A DNA stretch of 64,000 bases from Candidatus Gastranaerophilales bacterium (GCA_944324455.1 CALUWJ010000003.1:81072-145071); one strand, 5' to 3'. Shown: positions 1 to 8,428, counted from the first letter of the stretch. Translations and numbers: made by a program. Notes: generated by a model not told the origin, from the letters alone.

Positions 1-1071
1 CATTCTTTGGCTGCCCGCTTCAGGAGCGATTGTAACGGTTGCCTTTTTCTCGCTTTGTGCTAGTTTTGCAAGCTCTAGTGAAAACCTGTCTGCTCTTTGA
101 GATGGCAGAGAAACGTTAATTCCTGTTCCTCTAAAATGACAGTTTAATTCAGATAATATTTCTTCAATTTTTCCATGGTCATTTGATGATAAAGATAAAA
201 GAGAGTATTCGTCATATCCTGTGTTTTTGGTATATTCTTTAGCTAATTTCACTATATCATCTTTTTTTCTTTCTCTAATTGGAAGATTAATGTGTGAGGC
301 TTGACAAAAACGGCATAATCTGGCGCAGCCTCTTCTTAATTCAATTATTGCTCTATCATGAACAGAAGCGAAATGTGGAATAGGAGAATTAATCGGATGA
401 TTTTCATAAGTTAGTTGAGCAATTCTTTTATTTGCTTTGTTGTCAACTAAAGGCGCATATACACCTTCAATTTTTGCCAGTTCTTTTATAATTTCATTTC
501 TTGGTAATTTGTTTTTTGATTCGATATATTTTTCTAAAACTTCAATGTTGACATCTTCGCCATCCCCTATGATAAAAATATCAATAAACTTATTTATTGG
601 TTTGGGGTTAGATGTGCAGGGGCCCCCTGCTATAATAATCGGGTGAGAGTCAATTCTATCTTTATTAAAAATAGGAATGTTTGACATTTCAAGAAGTTTT
701 AAAACTGTTGTATAGCACATTTCATATTGAAGCCCAAAGCCAATTATGTCAAATTCTTTTGGTTTTCTTTTAGATTCCAGTGCATAGATTTCTTTGTTGT
801 TTTTTTCTAAAAGTTCTAAAAAATCTTTATCAGGTGCATATAATCTATCGCATAATAAATTTTTTCTTTTATTAATTAAATCGTAAATTATTTTATGACC
901 AAAATTGCTTATCCCGATTTCATATTTATCCGGAAAAACAAAAAGAAATTTGCCTTCTGTTGAATTAAAATCTTTGTCATAAGAGCCGTATTCATCTCCA
1001 ATATATCTTGATGGACGCTCAACTTGTTGTAAAATATTTTCGTATTCAGCTAAAAAATTATCATCTATCAT
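1..1071 (-). CDS. Radical SAM protein, TIGR03960-like (B12-binding/radical SAM), 3' end cut by window edge
   Basis: 357 codons are visible from an ATG at 1071 and the reading frame runs off the left edge. The N-terminal part resembles a B12-binding-like domain (VFPDKYEIGISNFG, then IIAGGPCTSNPKP). It is followed by the radical SAM motif CX3CX2C in RRGCARLCRFCQ, which ligates a [4Fe-4S] cluster, and by IAPEAGSQRM at the visible end. This order and these motifs match the TIGR03960 family, often found fused to or beside a DUF2344 protein. The substrate is not known. It is transcribed away from the gene at 1218. The family call is from memory; the radical SAM assignment is firm. Confidence 0.85.
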   Translation of the reverse strand, partial: MIDDNFLAEYENILQQVERPSRYIGDEYGSYDKDFNSTEGKFLFVFPDKYEIGISNFGHKIIYDLINKRKNLLCDRLYAPDKDFLELLEKNNKEIYALESKRKPKEFDIIGFGLQYEMCYTTVLKLLEMSNIPIFNKDRIDSHPIIIAGGPCTSNPKPINKFIDIFIIGDGEDVNIEVLEKYIESKNKLPRNEIIKELAKIEGVYAPLVDNKANKRIAQLTYENHPINSPIPHFASVHDRAIIELRRGCARLCRFCQASHINLPIRERKKDDIVKLAKEYTKNTGYDEYSLLSLSSNDHGKIEEILSELNCHFRGTGINVSLPSQRADRFSLELAKLAQSEKKATVTIAPEAGSQRM

Positions 1072-1105
1072 ATATCTATTAAACTATAAATAATAAAAAA
1101 ATATT

Positions 1106-1121
1106 GTTAAGTAATGTTAAG
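1106..1121 (+). promoter_or_regulatory. Direct repeat GTTAAG-N4-GTTAAG, candidate OmpR/RpaB-type operator
   Basis: Two exact GTTAAG copies begin 10 bp apart, at 1106 and 1116, in the intergenic space between divergent genes. OmpR-family regulators bind direct repeats with about one helical turn of spacing, and cyanobacterial RpaB recognises HLR1 repeats built on TTACA with the same period. The sequence differs from HLR1, so binding by the RpaB encoded next door is inferred. Confidence 0.35.
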
Positions 1122-1217
1122 ATAATAAAAAATTAAAGGCAATTTTAAATATAAAAAATACTTTATTGTATTGTAAGGTTAGTTTAAAAATTAAATTAGG
1201 TTAGGAGTGTAATAATT

Positions 1218-1778
1218 ATGGCGTGGTTAATTATGTCATTAAGAAGGTGTGAACTTCAAAGAAGTATCAATGATCACACTATGGAAAAATTACAATTATC
1301 AAGACAATTGAGAAGGTTAGCAAGTTTTTCAACAGCCATTGGCGACGGGCAAATTACACCATCGGAAATTGCTTCTGTTGGTAAAGATTTATTTGGTGAT
1401 GCGCTTGATTTTATGGGCTATTCAAATGAAGTAGCTGCTCAAATGGCTCAAGAGCAAACCGATTATTATGCATCTGCTTATGATTCAGTTACTCAAGAAC
1501 AATATTATAATAATCCGTCTTTGGCTGCTCAAGCTCAACTATATTATGATGAAAGCGGAAACTTAGACACAGATACAATGTATCAGGAATTTTATGCTGA
1601 AGCATTAAAAGAATTTGCAGAAAATTACTTTATGCCTCTATTAAATGAAAAAGAAAAAGAAATGCAAGATCAGCAAACAGAATTAGAAACCTTGGTTGAA
1701 TCTGAACAAGCAGAACTTGAACAATTAAAGAGTTCAACAAGCCAAGAAATCCAAAATAGTACAATTAAATTAAGCTAA
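1218..1778 (+). CDS. Hypothetical protein with C-terminal coiled coil
   Basis: A 186-residue protein I do not recognise. AGGAG lies 10 nt before the first ATG; a second ATG five codons later (MSLRRCEL) is an alternative start. There is no signal peptide or membrane segment. The middle is rich in Gln, Tyr and Ala, and residues of about 130-180 are Glu/Gln/Leu-rich and should form a coiled coil (for example KEKEMQDQQTELETLVESE). It is monocistronic: a strong terminator follows at 1818. The GTTAAG direct repeat lies about 100 nt upstream. It may be a lineage-specific structural protein, but the sequence does not show a function. Confidence 0.75.
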   Translation: MAWLIMSLRRCELQRSINDHTMEKLQLSRQLRRLASFSTAIGDGQITPSEIASVGKDLFGDALDFMGYSNEVAAQMAQEQTDYYASAYDSVTQEQYYNNPSLAAQAQLYYDESGNLDTDTMYQEFYAEALKEFAENYFMPLLNEKEKEMQDQQTELETLVESEQAELEQLKSSTSQEIQNSTIKLS

Positions 1779-1817
1779 TAAACTAACTCCAAATCCTAAT
1801 TTAAATATAACCAAAAT

Positions 1818-1846
1818 TGCTCGCCAATCGCGGGCATTTTTTTTTT
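1818..1846 (+). terminator. Rho-independent terminator
   Basis: A 7-bp stem TGCTCGC/GCGGGCA with loop CAATC is followed by ten T residues. It ends the transcript of the gene at 1218-1778. Confidence 0.9.
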
Positions 1847-1864
1847 CAAAAAAAATTAATTTAT

Positions 1865-1880
1865 GTTAATAATAGTTCAA
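1865..1880 (+). promoter_or_regulatory. GTTAAT-N4-GTTCAA repeat upstream of rpaB
   Basis: An imperfect direct repeat with 10-bp period lies 54-69 nt before the rpaB start. A TATAAA hexamer at 1902-1907 could be the -10 box, which would place this repeat over the -35 position. That is a usual position for OmpR-family control and suggests autoregulation. The promoter geometry is inferred. Confidence 0.3.
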
Positions 1881-1933
1881 AAATATATATATATTGTAAT
1901 GTATAAAAAGTAATGAATAAGTAAGGAAGAAAA

Positions 1934-2677
1934 ATGACCAAAGACGTCCAAGAACAAACCGATTCAAAACAGAAAATTTTAGTTGTTGACGATGAAGCAA
2001 GTATCAGAAGAATTCTTGAAACTCGTTTAAAAATGGCAGGATATAATGTAGTTACTGCTGAAGACGGTGAAGAAGCAGTTGAATTATTTAATAAAACAAA
2101 TCCCGATATTGTTATTTTGGATGTAATGATGCCTAAAATGGATGGCTATGGAGTAACAAGAGAAATCAGAAGAGTATCTGATGTTCCTATAATTATCTTG
2201 ACGGCTTTAGGGGATGTTTCAGAAAGAATTACCGGTCTTGAACTTGGTGCTGATGATTATGTTATAAAACCATTTAGCCCAAAAGAACTTGAAGCTCGTG
2301 TTAAGGCTGTTTTAAGAAGAACTGTAAGTAAAGATATTACTGTTCCAACAGGTAAAACAACTAAAAATGTTATTACAACCGGAAATATTAAAATTGATAC
2401 AGCAAGAAGACAAGTTTATCGCAAAAATGAAAGAATACGCCTTACAGGTATGGAATTTAGCTTGCTAGAGTTGTTGGTTAATAATTCTGGAACAGCATAT
2501 TCAAGAAACGAAATTCTTCAACATGTTTGGGCTTATCCGCCTGATCATAGAATTGATACTCGTGTTGTTGACGTTCATATTTCAAGATTGCGTTCAAAAT
2601 TGGAAACTGACCCTGCAAACCCTGAGTTGATTTTAACAGCTCGCGGCATTGGTTATATGTTTCAAAGAATAGGTTAA
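1934..2677 (+). CDS. rpaB: OmpR-family response regulator RpaB (Ycf27-like)
   Basis: A 247-residue receiver plus winged-helix response regulator. The receiver spans about residues 16-130, with the acidic pair DDE, phospho-acceptor Asp in ILDVMMPKMDGYG, Thr in ILTALGD and Lys in VIKPFSPKE. The C-terminal DNA-binding domain runs from about 155 to the end (RLTGMEFSLLELL, DTRVVDVHISRLRSKLE, ILTARGIGYMFQRI). These strings are nearly those of cyanobacterial RpaB, the HLR1-binding regulator of light-stress and phycobilisome genes, far beyond general OmpR similarity. SD AGGAAG precedes the ATG. No histidine kinase is adjacent, as for cyanobacterial rpaB. In a non-phototroph its regulon must differ. 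Confidence 0.93.
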   Translation: MTKDVQEQTDSKQKILVVDDEASIRRILETRLKMAGYNVVTAEDGEEAVELFNKTNPDIVILDVMMPKMDGYGVTREIRRVSDVPIIILTALGDVSERITGLELGADDYVIKPFSPKELEARVKAVLRRTVSKDITVPTGKTTKNVITTGNIKIDTARRQVYRKNERIRLTGMEFSLLELLVNNSGTAYSRNEILQHVWAYPPDHRIDTRVVDVHISRLRSKLETDPANPELILTARGIGYMFQRIG

Positions 2678-2693
2678 TAAGATAACTGTATTT

Positions 2694-2733
2694 ATGGCTT
2701 GTGCAATTCGCGCAAGCCATATTTTATTTTTTT
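2694..2733 (+). terminator. Terminator after rpaB
   Basis: An 11-bp stem ATGGCTTGTGC/GCGCAAGCCAT with loop AATTC is followed by ATTTTATTTTTTT. It lies immediately before the ATG of the next gene, so a GTG inside the hairpin at 2701 is not a credible start for that gene. Confidence 0.9.
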
Positions 2734-2736
2734 GGT

Positions 2737-3336
2737 ATGAATAATAAAATTAAATTAATTAAAAAAGAAAATAAAATATCTGATAAAAATATTCTTATAA
2801 TTGGAGTGTTTCATGGTGATGAGCCACAGGGTGAATATTTTATTAACTCTTATTTACAAAAAGATTTCCTTTTTAAAAACAACTTGTATTTTATCCCAAA
2901 ACTAAATTCATCAAATAAAAGAAAAAACATTAATAATGTTGATTTAAATAGAAATTTTCCAACTAAAAATTGGGTTTTAGGTGAAGTTGACAGTGATTAT
3001 TTTGGTGGTTTTGAACCAAATAGTGAAATTGAAACACAATTTTTGGTAGATTTGATAAATAAAAACAACTTCAGCGCAATTATAACAATTCATTCACCAT
3101 ATAAAGTTGTAAATTTTGACGGACCCGCAGAAGAACTTGCAAACGTTGCAAGCTCGATTTTAGGCTACCCAACAAGCAGTGATATAGGTTATCCAACTCC
3201 AGGGAGTTTTGGAACTTATTGCGGAATTGAAAGAAAAATTCCAACCCTAACAATTGAAATTGATGAAGAAGAAAATATGGAACTTTTAAATAAAAAATTC
3301 CATACATTCTTTGAATATCTTGAAAATGATTTTTAA
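2737..3336 (+). CDS. M14-family zinc peptidase/amidase, MpaA-like
   Basis: 199 residues from the ATG at 2737. Zinc ligands are visible: H26 and E29 in GVFHGDEPQGE, and H119 in ITIHSPYK. NRNF (71-74) supplies the substrate-binding Asn/Arg and E174 in LTIEIDEEE is the likely catalytic Glu. DLNRNFPTKNW and GYPTPGSFGTY resemble murein tripeptide amidase MpaA, which releases diaminopimelate in peptidoglycan recycling, and more loosely AstE-type deacylases. No signal peptide, so it is cytoplasmic. No Shine-Dalgarno is present: the start follows the rpaB terminator directly and TATTTT lies 6 nt before the ATG, so a leaderless message is possible. The specificity is inferred. Confidence 0.78.
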   Translation: MNNKIKLIKKENKISDKNILIIGVFHGDEPQGEYFINSYLQKDFLFKNNLYFIPKLNSSNKRKNINNVDLNRNFPTKNWVLGEVDSDYFGGFEPNSEIETQFLVDLINKNNFSAIITIHSPYKVVNFDGPAEELANVASSILGYPTSSDIGYPTPGSFGTYCGIERKIPTLTIEIDEEENMELLNKKFHTFFEYLENDF

Positions 3337-4181
3337 ATCATATCAATCTTCTTTTTCTCTAAAATTAATTTATCATATATCCAATCAGGAACAAAATTTT
3401 TACCCATTAATATGGTTCCATGGTTCATTGAAGGTGCATGAAAATCTGATCCGCCTGTTACGATTAATCCATATTGTTCAGCTAGTGTTGAAAAATGCTC
3501 AACCGCAGCAGGGGAGTGTTTTCTATGGTATGCTTCAATTCCTCTTAATCCATAATTAACAAGCTCGCAAGTTAGGCTGTCTGCTATATCAACATCAATA
3601 GGATGCGCAAAAACAGGAATTCCTCCTGCTTCTGATATTATTTCTACTGCATCATGCGGTGATACCGTTTTTCTTTCTATATATACATCAGAATTGTTGT
3701 TTATAAATTTTGCATAAGCTTCCATTATATTCGAGCTGCCGCCACAAGAGGTTATGGCTCTTGCAATATGGGGTCTGCCTATTGAACCTTGTGGAGAAAC
3801 TAATTTTTGTACATCTTCAAATTTTATTTTAATTCCTTGTTTTTTTGCTAATAATTCAATAATTTGATGAGTTTGTTCTATTCTGGCTTTTTGTTGAAAA
3901 TTTAACATTTCAATGAATTGTTTATTATTTTCATCCATAAAGTAACCTAAGATATGAACTTCCCAACCTTTATAAATTGTGTTTATTTCAACTCCGGGAA
4001 TAACTTCAAGTTTTATGTTGTTATCATTAATATATTTTTGTGCTACTTTGTGTGAAAGAACATTATCATGATCGGTTAATGCGATTACATCAAGTTCGCA
4101 TTGAAGTGCAGTATCAACAATTTTTTCCGGACTTAACATTCCGTCAGAATAAGTTGTATGGATATGTAAATCAATCTTCAC
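3333..4181 (-). CDS. PHP-domain phosphoesterase (TrpH/RNase AM-like)
   Basis: 282 residues from a GTG at 4181. The PHP metal-binding motifs are intact: DLHIHTTYSDG at the N-terminus, ALTDHDN, IPGVEINT, then HPID and GGSDFHAP near the C-terminus. The family includes the 3',5'-nucleotide phosphatase and 5'-3' exoribonuclease TrpH/Rnm. I chose the GTG because GAGG lies 9 nt upstream, while the ATG at 4211 has no ribosome site. The start overlaps the 3' end of ymdB by 11 nt, so rny, ymdB and this gene form one operon, consistent with a role in RNA or nucleotide turnover. Its 3' end overlaps the M14 gene by 4 nt. Confidence 0.85.
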   Translation of the reverse strand: MKIDLHIHTTYSDGMLSPEKIVDTALQCELDVIALTDHDNVLSHKVAQKYINDNNIKLEVIPGVEINTIYKGWEVHILGYFMDENNKQFIEMLNFQQKARIEQTHQIIELLAKKQGIKIKFEDVQKLVSPQGSIGRPHIARAITSCGGSSNIMEAYAKFINNNSDVYIERKTVSPHDAVEIISEAGGIPVFAHPIDVDIADSLTCELVNYGLRGIEAYHRKHSPAAVEHFSTLAEQYGLIVTGGSDFHAPSMNHGTILMGKNFVPDWIYDKLILEKKKIDMI

Positions 4182-4992
4182 TTTCCTGTTCCTCTTGTTC
4201 ATTATATTCAAAACTTATTCTATTAATGCTTTTGGCGCAATTGCCATTAAATGTTATCTCACAAGCATTAAGTATATACGGTGATTTCATTTCTACATCA
4301 AATCTCTCACTAATCGATGTTACTAATCTTTTAAGCGAGGCTTGATATTCCATTCCTATAATTCCTGTTTTGCTTCCGCAAAAACCGGCATCTGTTTGAT
4401 ATGCATGACCATCAACAATGATTTCATCTGCTGTTGGCACGTGTGTATGTGTTCCAATGACTGCACTTGCGCCTAAGTCAAATGCAAAACGCGCAAAGCA
4501 TTGTTTTTCGGCTGTTGCTTCAGCATGAAAATCAATGAATATGATTTTATCATCAATATTTGTTCTGTTTTTCAGTTTGTCAAATATTTCTTCTAGAGCC
4601 ACAAAAGGGCAGTTAATCGGAGGCATAAAAGTTTTGCCTAAAAGATTTATCACAATTACACCATTATCAAAAATTCTATATCCAACTCCGGGGGTGGATT
4701 TATGATAATTATATGGGCGTATTAAAATATCTGCTTCATTAATATAGGATATGATATCTTTTTTGTCCCATATATGATTTCCGCTCGTCATACAGTTTAT
4801 GCCATAACTTTGGAGTTCGTCATAGTTTTTTTTAGTCAGTCCAAAACCATGGCTTGCATTTTCTACATTTGCAATTATAAAATCGTATTCAGCTTTTTTA
4901 TTGTTTTCATTAAGAAATTTATTTACAATATTTCTTCCGCAGCGACCTACTATGTCACCTATGAATAATATTTTAAAGTCGTTATTTTGCAT
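4171..4992 (-). CDS. ymdB: YmdB-family metallophosphodiesterase
   Basis: 273 residues of the TIGR00282/YmdB family, calcineurin-like phosphoesterases with activity on 2',3'-cyclic nucleotides in Bacillus. Di-metal ligands are visible: D in FIGDIVGRCGR, E in NVENASHGFG, N and H in TSGNHIWDK, H in DFHAEATAEK, and the pair in GTHTHVPTAD. It begins 17 nt after the rny stop. The rny-ymdB order is the same as in Firmicutes (ymdA-ymdB), so the module is conserved over a large distance. A low-complexity Glu/Gln tail ends the protein. Confidence 0.93.
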   Translation of the reverse strand: MQNNDFKILFIGDIVGRCGRNIVNKFLNENNKKAEYDFIIANVENASHGFGLTKKNYDELQSYGINCMTSGNHIWDKKDIISYINEADILIRPYNYHKSTPGVGYRIFDNGVIVINLLGKTFMPPINCPFVALEEIFDKLKNRTNIDDKIIFIDFHAEATAEKQCFARFAFDLGASAVIGTHTHVPTADEIIVDGHAYQTDAGFCGSKTGIIGMEYQASLKRLVTSISERFDVEMKSPYILNACEITFNGNCAKSINRISFEYNEQEEQESED

Positions 4993-5009
4993 TGACTATT
5001 GCCCAAGGT

Positions 5010-6542
5010 TTATTTGGCAATTTCGGTAACTCTGACTTCTCTAACTACGGTTACACGAATTTGTCCGGGGTATTCCAATTCATCTTCAATACGTTTTGCA
5101 ATATCGCGAGCAAGTTTGGAGCTTGCTACATCGTCAAACATATTAGGTTGAACAATAACCCTAACCTCTCGACCAGCTGACACAGCAAAGGATTGCTTAA
5201 TACCTTCATAACTGTTAGCAATTTCTTCCAGTTTTTTGAGGCGTTTTATATAGATTTCAAGTGTGTCGCGACGTGCTCCCGGTCTTCCTGCTGATATAGT
5301 ATCTGCTATTTTAACCAAAGCATCTGTTAGATTAATACAAGGAACATCGTCGTGGTGTGCTTCAATTGCGTGTATAATATGCTCTTTTTCGCCAAATCGA
5401 CGACATAAATCCACGCCAAGTTGAACGTGCGTTCCTTCTTGTTCTTGGTCTATTGCTTTTCCTATATCATGTAAGAGTCCGGCACGCTTAGCGCTTTTTA
5501 CATCTGAGCCAAGTTCGGTTGCAAGCATTCCTGCAATTTGACCAACTTCAATTGAATGTTTTAAAACATTTTGCCCGTAGCTTGTTCTATAATATAAGCG
5601 TCCAAGTGTTTTTGTTAGCTCTTTGTTAAGGTTCATAATTCCAAGGTCAACGGCTGCTCGTTCACCTTCTTGTTTAATTTTGTTTTCAATTTCTTTTACT
5701 GATTTTTCGTATACTTCTTCAATTCTGACAGGGTGTATTCTGCCATCTTGAATTAGTTTTTCAATTGTCAATTTTGCAATTTCACGTCTTATAGGGTCGA
5801 AAGATGATAATACAACGGCTTCCGGTGTATCATCAATGATTAAATCTACTCCCGTAAGAGTTTCAAGGGTTCTTATGTTTCTGCCTTCACGACCGATAAT
5901 TCTTCCCTTCATTTCGTCAGACGGTAGCGAAACAACGCAAACACTGGTTTCTATAACTTGTTCAATTGCGCATTTTTGCATTGTTTGGCTTAAGATTTCA
6001 CGAGATTTTTCTTCTGCAGCTTCTTTTATTGCAATTTCATTTTCTCTTATTAATTGTATTTTTTCTTGTGCTAGTTCGTCTTTTAGCTGGTCCAAGAGAG
6101 TTGTTTTTGCCTCTTCTCTTGACATTTGCGCAACACGTTCAAGCTCTGTAATTTGACGAGCAATTGCATCAGCCAAATAATCTTCTTTTTGTTCTAGTTC
6201 ATCTTCTTTTTTAGACAAAACAACTTCTCTATCAACAATTCCTTGAGATTTTTGTTCTAGTTCATCTTCTTTTTTAAATAAGTCTTGTTGAATTTTTTCG
6301 AATTCTTGTCTTTTTTCCCTTGCTAACTCATCAAGCTCCATTCTTTCTTTGTGAAGTTCTTCCTTAGCTGAAATCAGAGCTTCTTTTTTAAGGAATTGTT
6401 CTTTTTCTTTAAAGTCTTGTATATATTTTTGTTCGTTTTTTTCAAGCACCTCAACTTTAGCTTTTTGTCTTACAAAAAGAATAGTCATTAACGCACAGGC
6501 AGCTACTAAAATAGCCAGAATTGTATAAATTAGAGTATTAAT
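5010..6542 (-). CDS. rny: Ribonuclease Y, probable ATT start
   Basis: Membrane-anchored endoribonuclease that initiates mRNA decay. From the C-terminus backwards it has an HD domain (LLHDIGKAID, AIEAHHDD), a KH domain (GRIIGREGRNIR) and a long Glu/Lys coiled coil. The first in-frame ATG, at 6488, would cut the N-terminal anchor in half and has no ribosome site. Eighteen codons further upstream an ATT at 6542 has GAGG 9 nt before it and gives the hydrophobic anchor (TLIYTILAILVAACALMTI). No ATG, GTG or TTG exists between the upstream stop and 6488. The ATT start gives 510 residues, the normal family length. The enzyme call is certain; the start is inferred. Confidence 0.93.
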   Translation of the reverse strand: MNTLIYTILAILVAACALMTILFVRQKAKVEVLEKNEQKYIQDFKEKEQFLKKEALISAKEELHKERMELDELAREKRQEFEKIQQDLFKKEDELEQKSQGIVDREVVLSKKEDELEQKEDYLADAIARQITELERVAQMSREEAKTTLLDQLKDELAQEKIQLIRENEIAIKEAAEEKSREILSQTMQKCAIEQVIETSVCVVSLPSDEMKGRIIGREGRNIRTLETLTGVDLIIDDTPEAVVLSSFDPIRREIAKLTIEKLIQDGRIHPVRIEEVYEKSVKEIENKIKQEGERAAVDLGIMNLNKELTKTLGRLYYRTSYGQNVLKHSIEVGQIAGMLATELGSDVKSAKRAGLLHDIGKAIDQEQEGTHVQLGVDLCRRFGEKEHIIHAIEAHHDDVPCINLTDALVKIADTISAGRPGARRDTLEIYIKRLKKLEEIANSYEGIKQSFAVSAGREVRVIVQPNMFDDVASSKLARDIAKRIEDELEYPGQIRVTVVREVRVTEIAK

Positions 6543-6551
6543 TGTTCCGGT

Positions 6552-6555
6552 CCTC
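6552..6555 (-). promoter_or_regulatory. Shine-Dalgarno GAGG that decides the rny start
   Basis: GAGG on the minus strand lies 9 nt before the in-frame ATT at 6542 and far from the ATG at 6488. It is the only good ribosome site near the rny 5' end. Confidence 0.6.
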
Positions 6556-6740
6556 TTATAATCTGTTAACCATTTGATAGACCATTAGCATATTTAATTT
6601 TTTATATATAAAATGATAAAAGCCATCTTAATGATAATATTCTATCACAACATTTTAAATTTGAATATAAATTTATATTTGTTAAAATTTCCAACCATTT
6701 ATTTGATTTAATTGTGTATTAAAATGTTAAGATTATATTG

Positions 6741-6770
6741 TTGACATTATATTTAAATTCATTAAATAAT
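6741..6770 (+). promoter_or_regulatory. Promoter with perfect -35 TTGACA
   Basis: TTGACA at 6741-6746 is followed by TAAATA at 6763 (16-bp spacer) or AATAAT at 6765 (18-bp spacer). Either places the transcript start just before the ribosome site of the gene at 6786, giving a very short leader. Confidence 0.55.
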
Positions 6771-6785
6771 CAAAAAGGCTGTATT

Positions 6786-7037
6786 ATGTTATCAAATTTA
6801 GTTTCATTATTAACAAAATCGCTAACTTCAACAAGTCAAATAGCGCCTAGCAGACAAATTGCAGCAAAAACAAATAATCCTTTTTCAAGTGGTGAAAACG
6901 AAAATCCGTTTTTATCAACAAGTTTTGGCTCAAATTATTCTTATGGCAAAAATAGGCCCATTTCAGGCGGTTATTTTGCAGGATATTACAATGGCAAACC
7001 CAATATTGTCGGAAGAAAGTTGTTTATAGAAGTTTAG
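6786..7037 (+). CDS. Small hypothetical protein, Gly/Tyr/Ser-rich
   Basis: 83 residues from ATG 6786, chosen because AGG lies 7 nt upstream; longer readings start at a TTG without a ribosome site. The N-terminus is mildly hydrophobic (LSNLVSLLTKSL), the middle is Ser/Asn-rich, and the end has Tyr/Gly pairs (NYSYGKNRPISGGYFAGYYNGK). I do not recognise the family. It is a single gene that converges with the membrane protein at 7034 and overlaps its end by 4 nt. Confidence 0.6.
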   Translation: MLSNLVSLLTKSLTSTSQIAPSRQIAAKTNNPFSSGENENPFLSTSFGSNYSYGKNRPISGGYFAGYYNGKPNIVGRKLFIEV

Positions 7038-8428
7038 CCTTGATGTGTTTTTAATTTCATTAATTTTTCTTGTTCAACAATTGCAGGGTTTCTGTTGTCA
7101 CCGTTATGCATTATTTTTCTCATTATAATTGTTAATTTTGGTTGCAATACTCCTGTTGCCCATGCTGCAATTGCAATATTTGCAAATACTGCAAATATTT
7201 TGAAAGTTTTTATTGATTTAATATTGTTAATGTTTTTATTAAGCTTATTTATATTAAGCATTGTATTGATAATTGTACTTTCATCAAAAGTTTTTAGATA
7301 GTTTATTGCTTGTTTGTTGCCTTTTTTGTCTTTTAGTATTTGAATTGCGCCATTTTTGTCTAAAATATCTAATAATGGATTATTTATGTTGTCTTTTGCA
7401 AGTTCCAATATTTTATCTAGACCGCCATCTTTTAGTGTGTTTTTAATTTTACCTTTATTGTTTTTTGTTTGAATTATAAAATTATTATCATTTATTATTT
7501 TAGATGCTTCAGATATATTTTCTTTTAAGTTTTTGCTAAATAATACACTTGGGTCAAGCGAAATCGGAAGTTTAAATTTTTCTCCCAATTTTTCAAATAT
7601 CATTTGTATTGGTTTTGCAAGAAGATATATGAATACAATTTGAAATCCTTCTTTTAGGCCAACTTCAATTCTTTCACCTTTTCTTGCTTCTTTTAGTCTT
7701 GTTATAGAGATTACTCCATCTAAAATTGAGTTATTTGCAATAGGATTATACATAAAAAGTTCGCCTAATCCTTTAAATGAAATGTCGCTTTTTTTATTAG
7801 TTTTATTTTCTTCTTTAAAATTTTTAAATGTTGAAGATGCTTTCATGGATTTATTTAAAAGCATTTCAGAAGCCATATTTTCATAGCATTCTTTTTCAAT
7901 TCTTTTTTGTGTTGTTTTTTGTTTGTATTTAACTAATGCGGCTAATGCTGCAGCACATATTGTTGTTGATAGAACAAATTTTGAAATAAATAAGCTTTTA
8001 TATAATTGAGCATTTGTAAATTTTTTAAGTACTTCGTTTTTATCGTTTAAAGTGTTAAATATTTCTTTTTGTTTTTCTAATATAGGATTGTTATCTTTTA
8101 AAAGATTTTGTTTTATATTATCTAAATATTTTTTGTCTTTTAGTGCTCTTATATCAAAATCAGGATTTAATTTAAAAAATCCATAAACAGATTTATCAAA
8201 AAGTTTTTTTAGTGTTGGTATCCCGAAAAGCCAAACCACACCAGTGCCGTATTCTTCAATTGCTTTTTCTCTTGCATCGTCTTTTCCGCCCTCTTTTTTG
8301 TATGTTGCTACGATTGCGGTGTTTGAAATTGTATCTTTTAATACCATTGGTGCCAATGAGTCGTTATTGTTGGCAAGTCCTGATAATAGCTTTATTGAAT
8401 TATTTTGAATAATAGCCGGTATGTTCAT
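7034..8428 (-). CDS. Membrane protein of unknown function with SFKG motif
   Basis: 464 residues with three or four hydrophobic segments: about 70-95 (VVWLFGIPTLKKL), 150-170 (FVLSTTICAAALAAL), 265-285 (GFQIVFIYLLAKPIQMIF) and 405-430 (FAVFANIAIAAWATGVL). ISFKGLGELF lies in the middle. No enzymatic motif is seen. The start region (LAPMVLKDTI...GGKDDAREKAIEEYGTGVVWLF) and the end (AAWATGVLQPKL) resemble the protein at 51669-52802 in layout and in scattered residues, so the two are probably distant paralogues of a lineage-specific family. A GTTAAA-type direct repeat lies about 190 nt upstream. Confidence 0.7.
   Translation of the reverse strand: MNIPAIIQNNSIKLLSGLANNNDSLAPMVLKDTISNTAIVATYKKEGGKDDAREKAIEEYGTGVVWLFGIPTLKKLFDKSVYGFFKLNPDFDIRALKDKKYLDNIKQNLLKDNNPILEKQKEIFNTLNDKNEVLKKFTNAQLYKSLFISKFVLSTTICAAALAALVKYKQKTTQKRIEKECYENMASEMLLNKSMKASSTFKNFKEENKTNKKSDISFKGLGELFMYNPIANNSILDGVISITRLKEARKGERIEVGLKEGFQIVFIYLLAKPIQMIFEKLGEKFKLPISLDPSVLFSKNLKENISEASKIINDNNFIIQTKNNKGKIKNTLKDGGLDKILELAKDNINNPLLDILDKNGAIQILKDKKGNKQAINYLKTFDESTIINTMLNINKLNKNINNIKSIKTFKIFAVFANIAIAAWATGVLQPKLTIIMRKIMHNGDNRNPAIVEQEKLMKLKTHQG

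Noticed and set aside
437..646. 69-codon plus-strand ORF
   Set aside because: It is antisense to the radical SAM gene, whose frame is clearly coding.
2701..2736. GTG-initiated N-terminal extension of the M14 peptidase
   Set aside because: The GTG lies inside the stem of the rpaB terminator; the ATG at 2737 gives the normal N-terminus.
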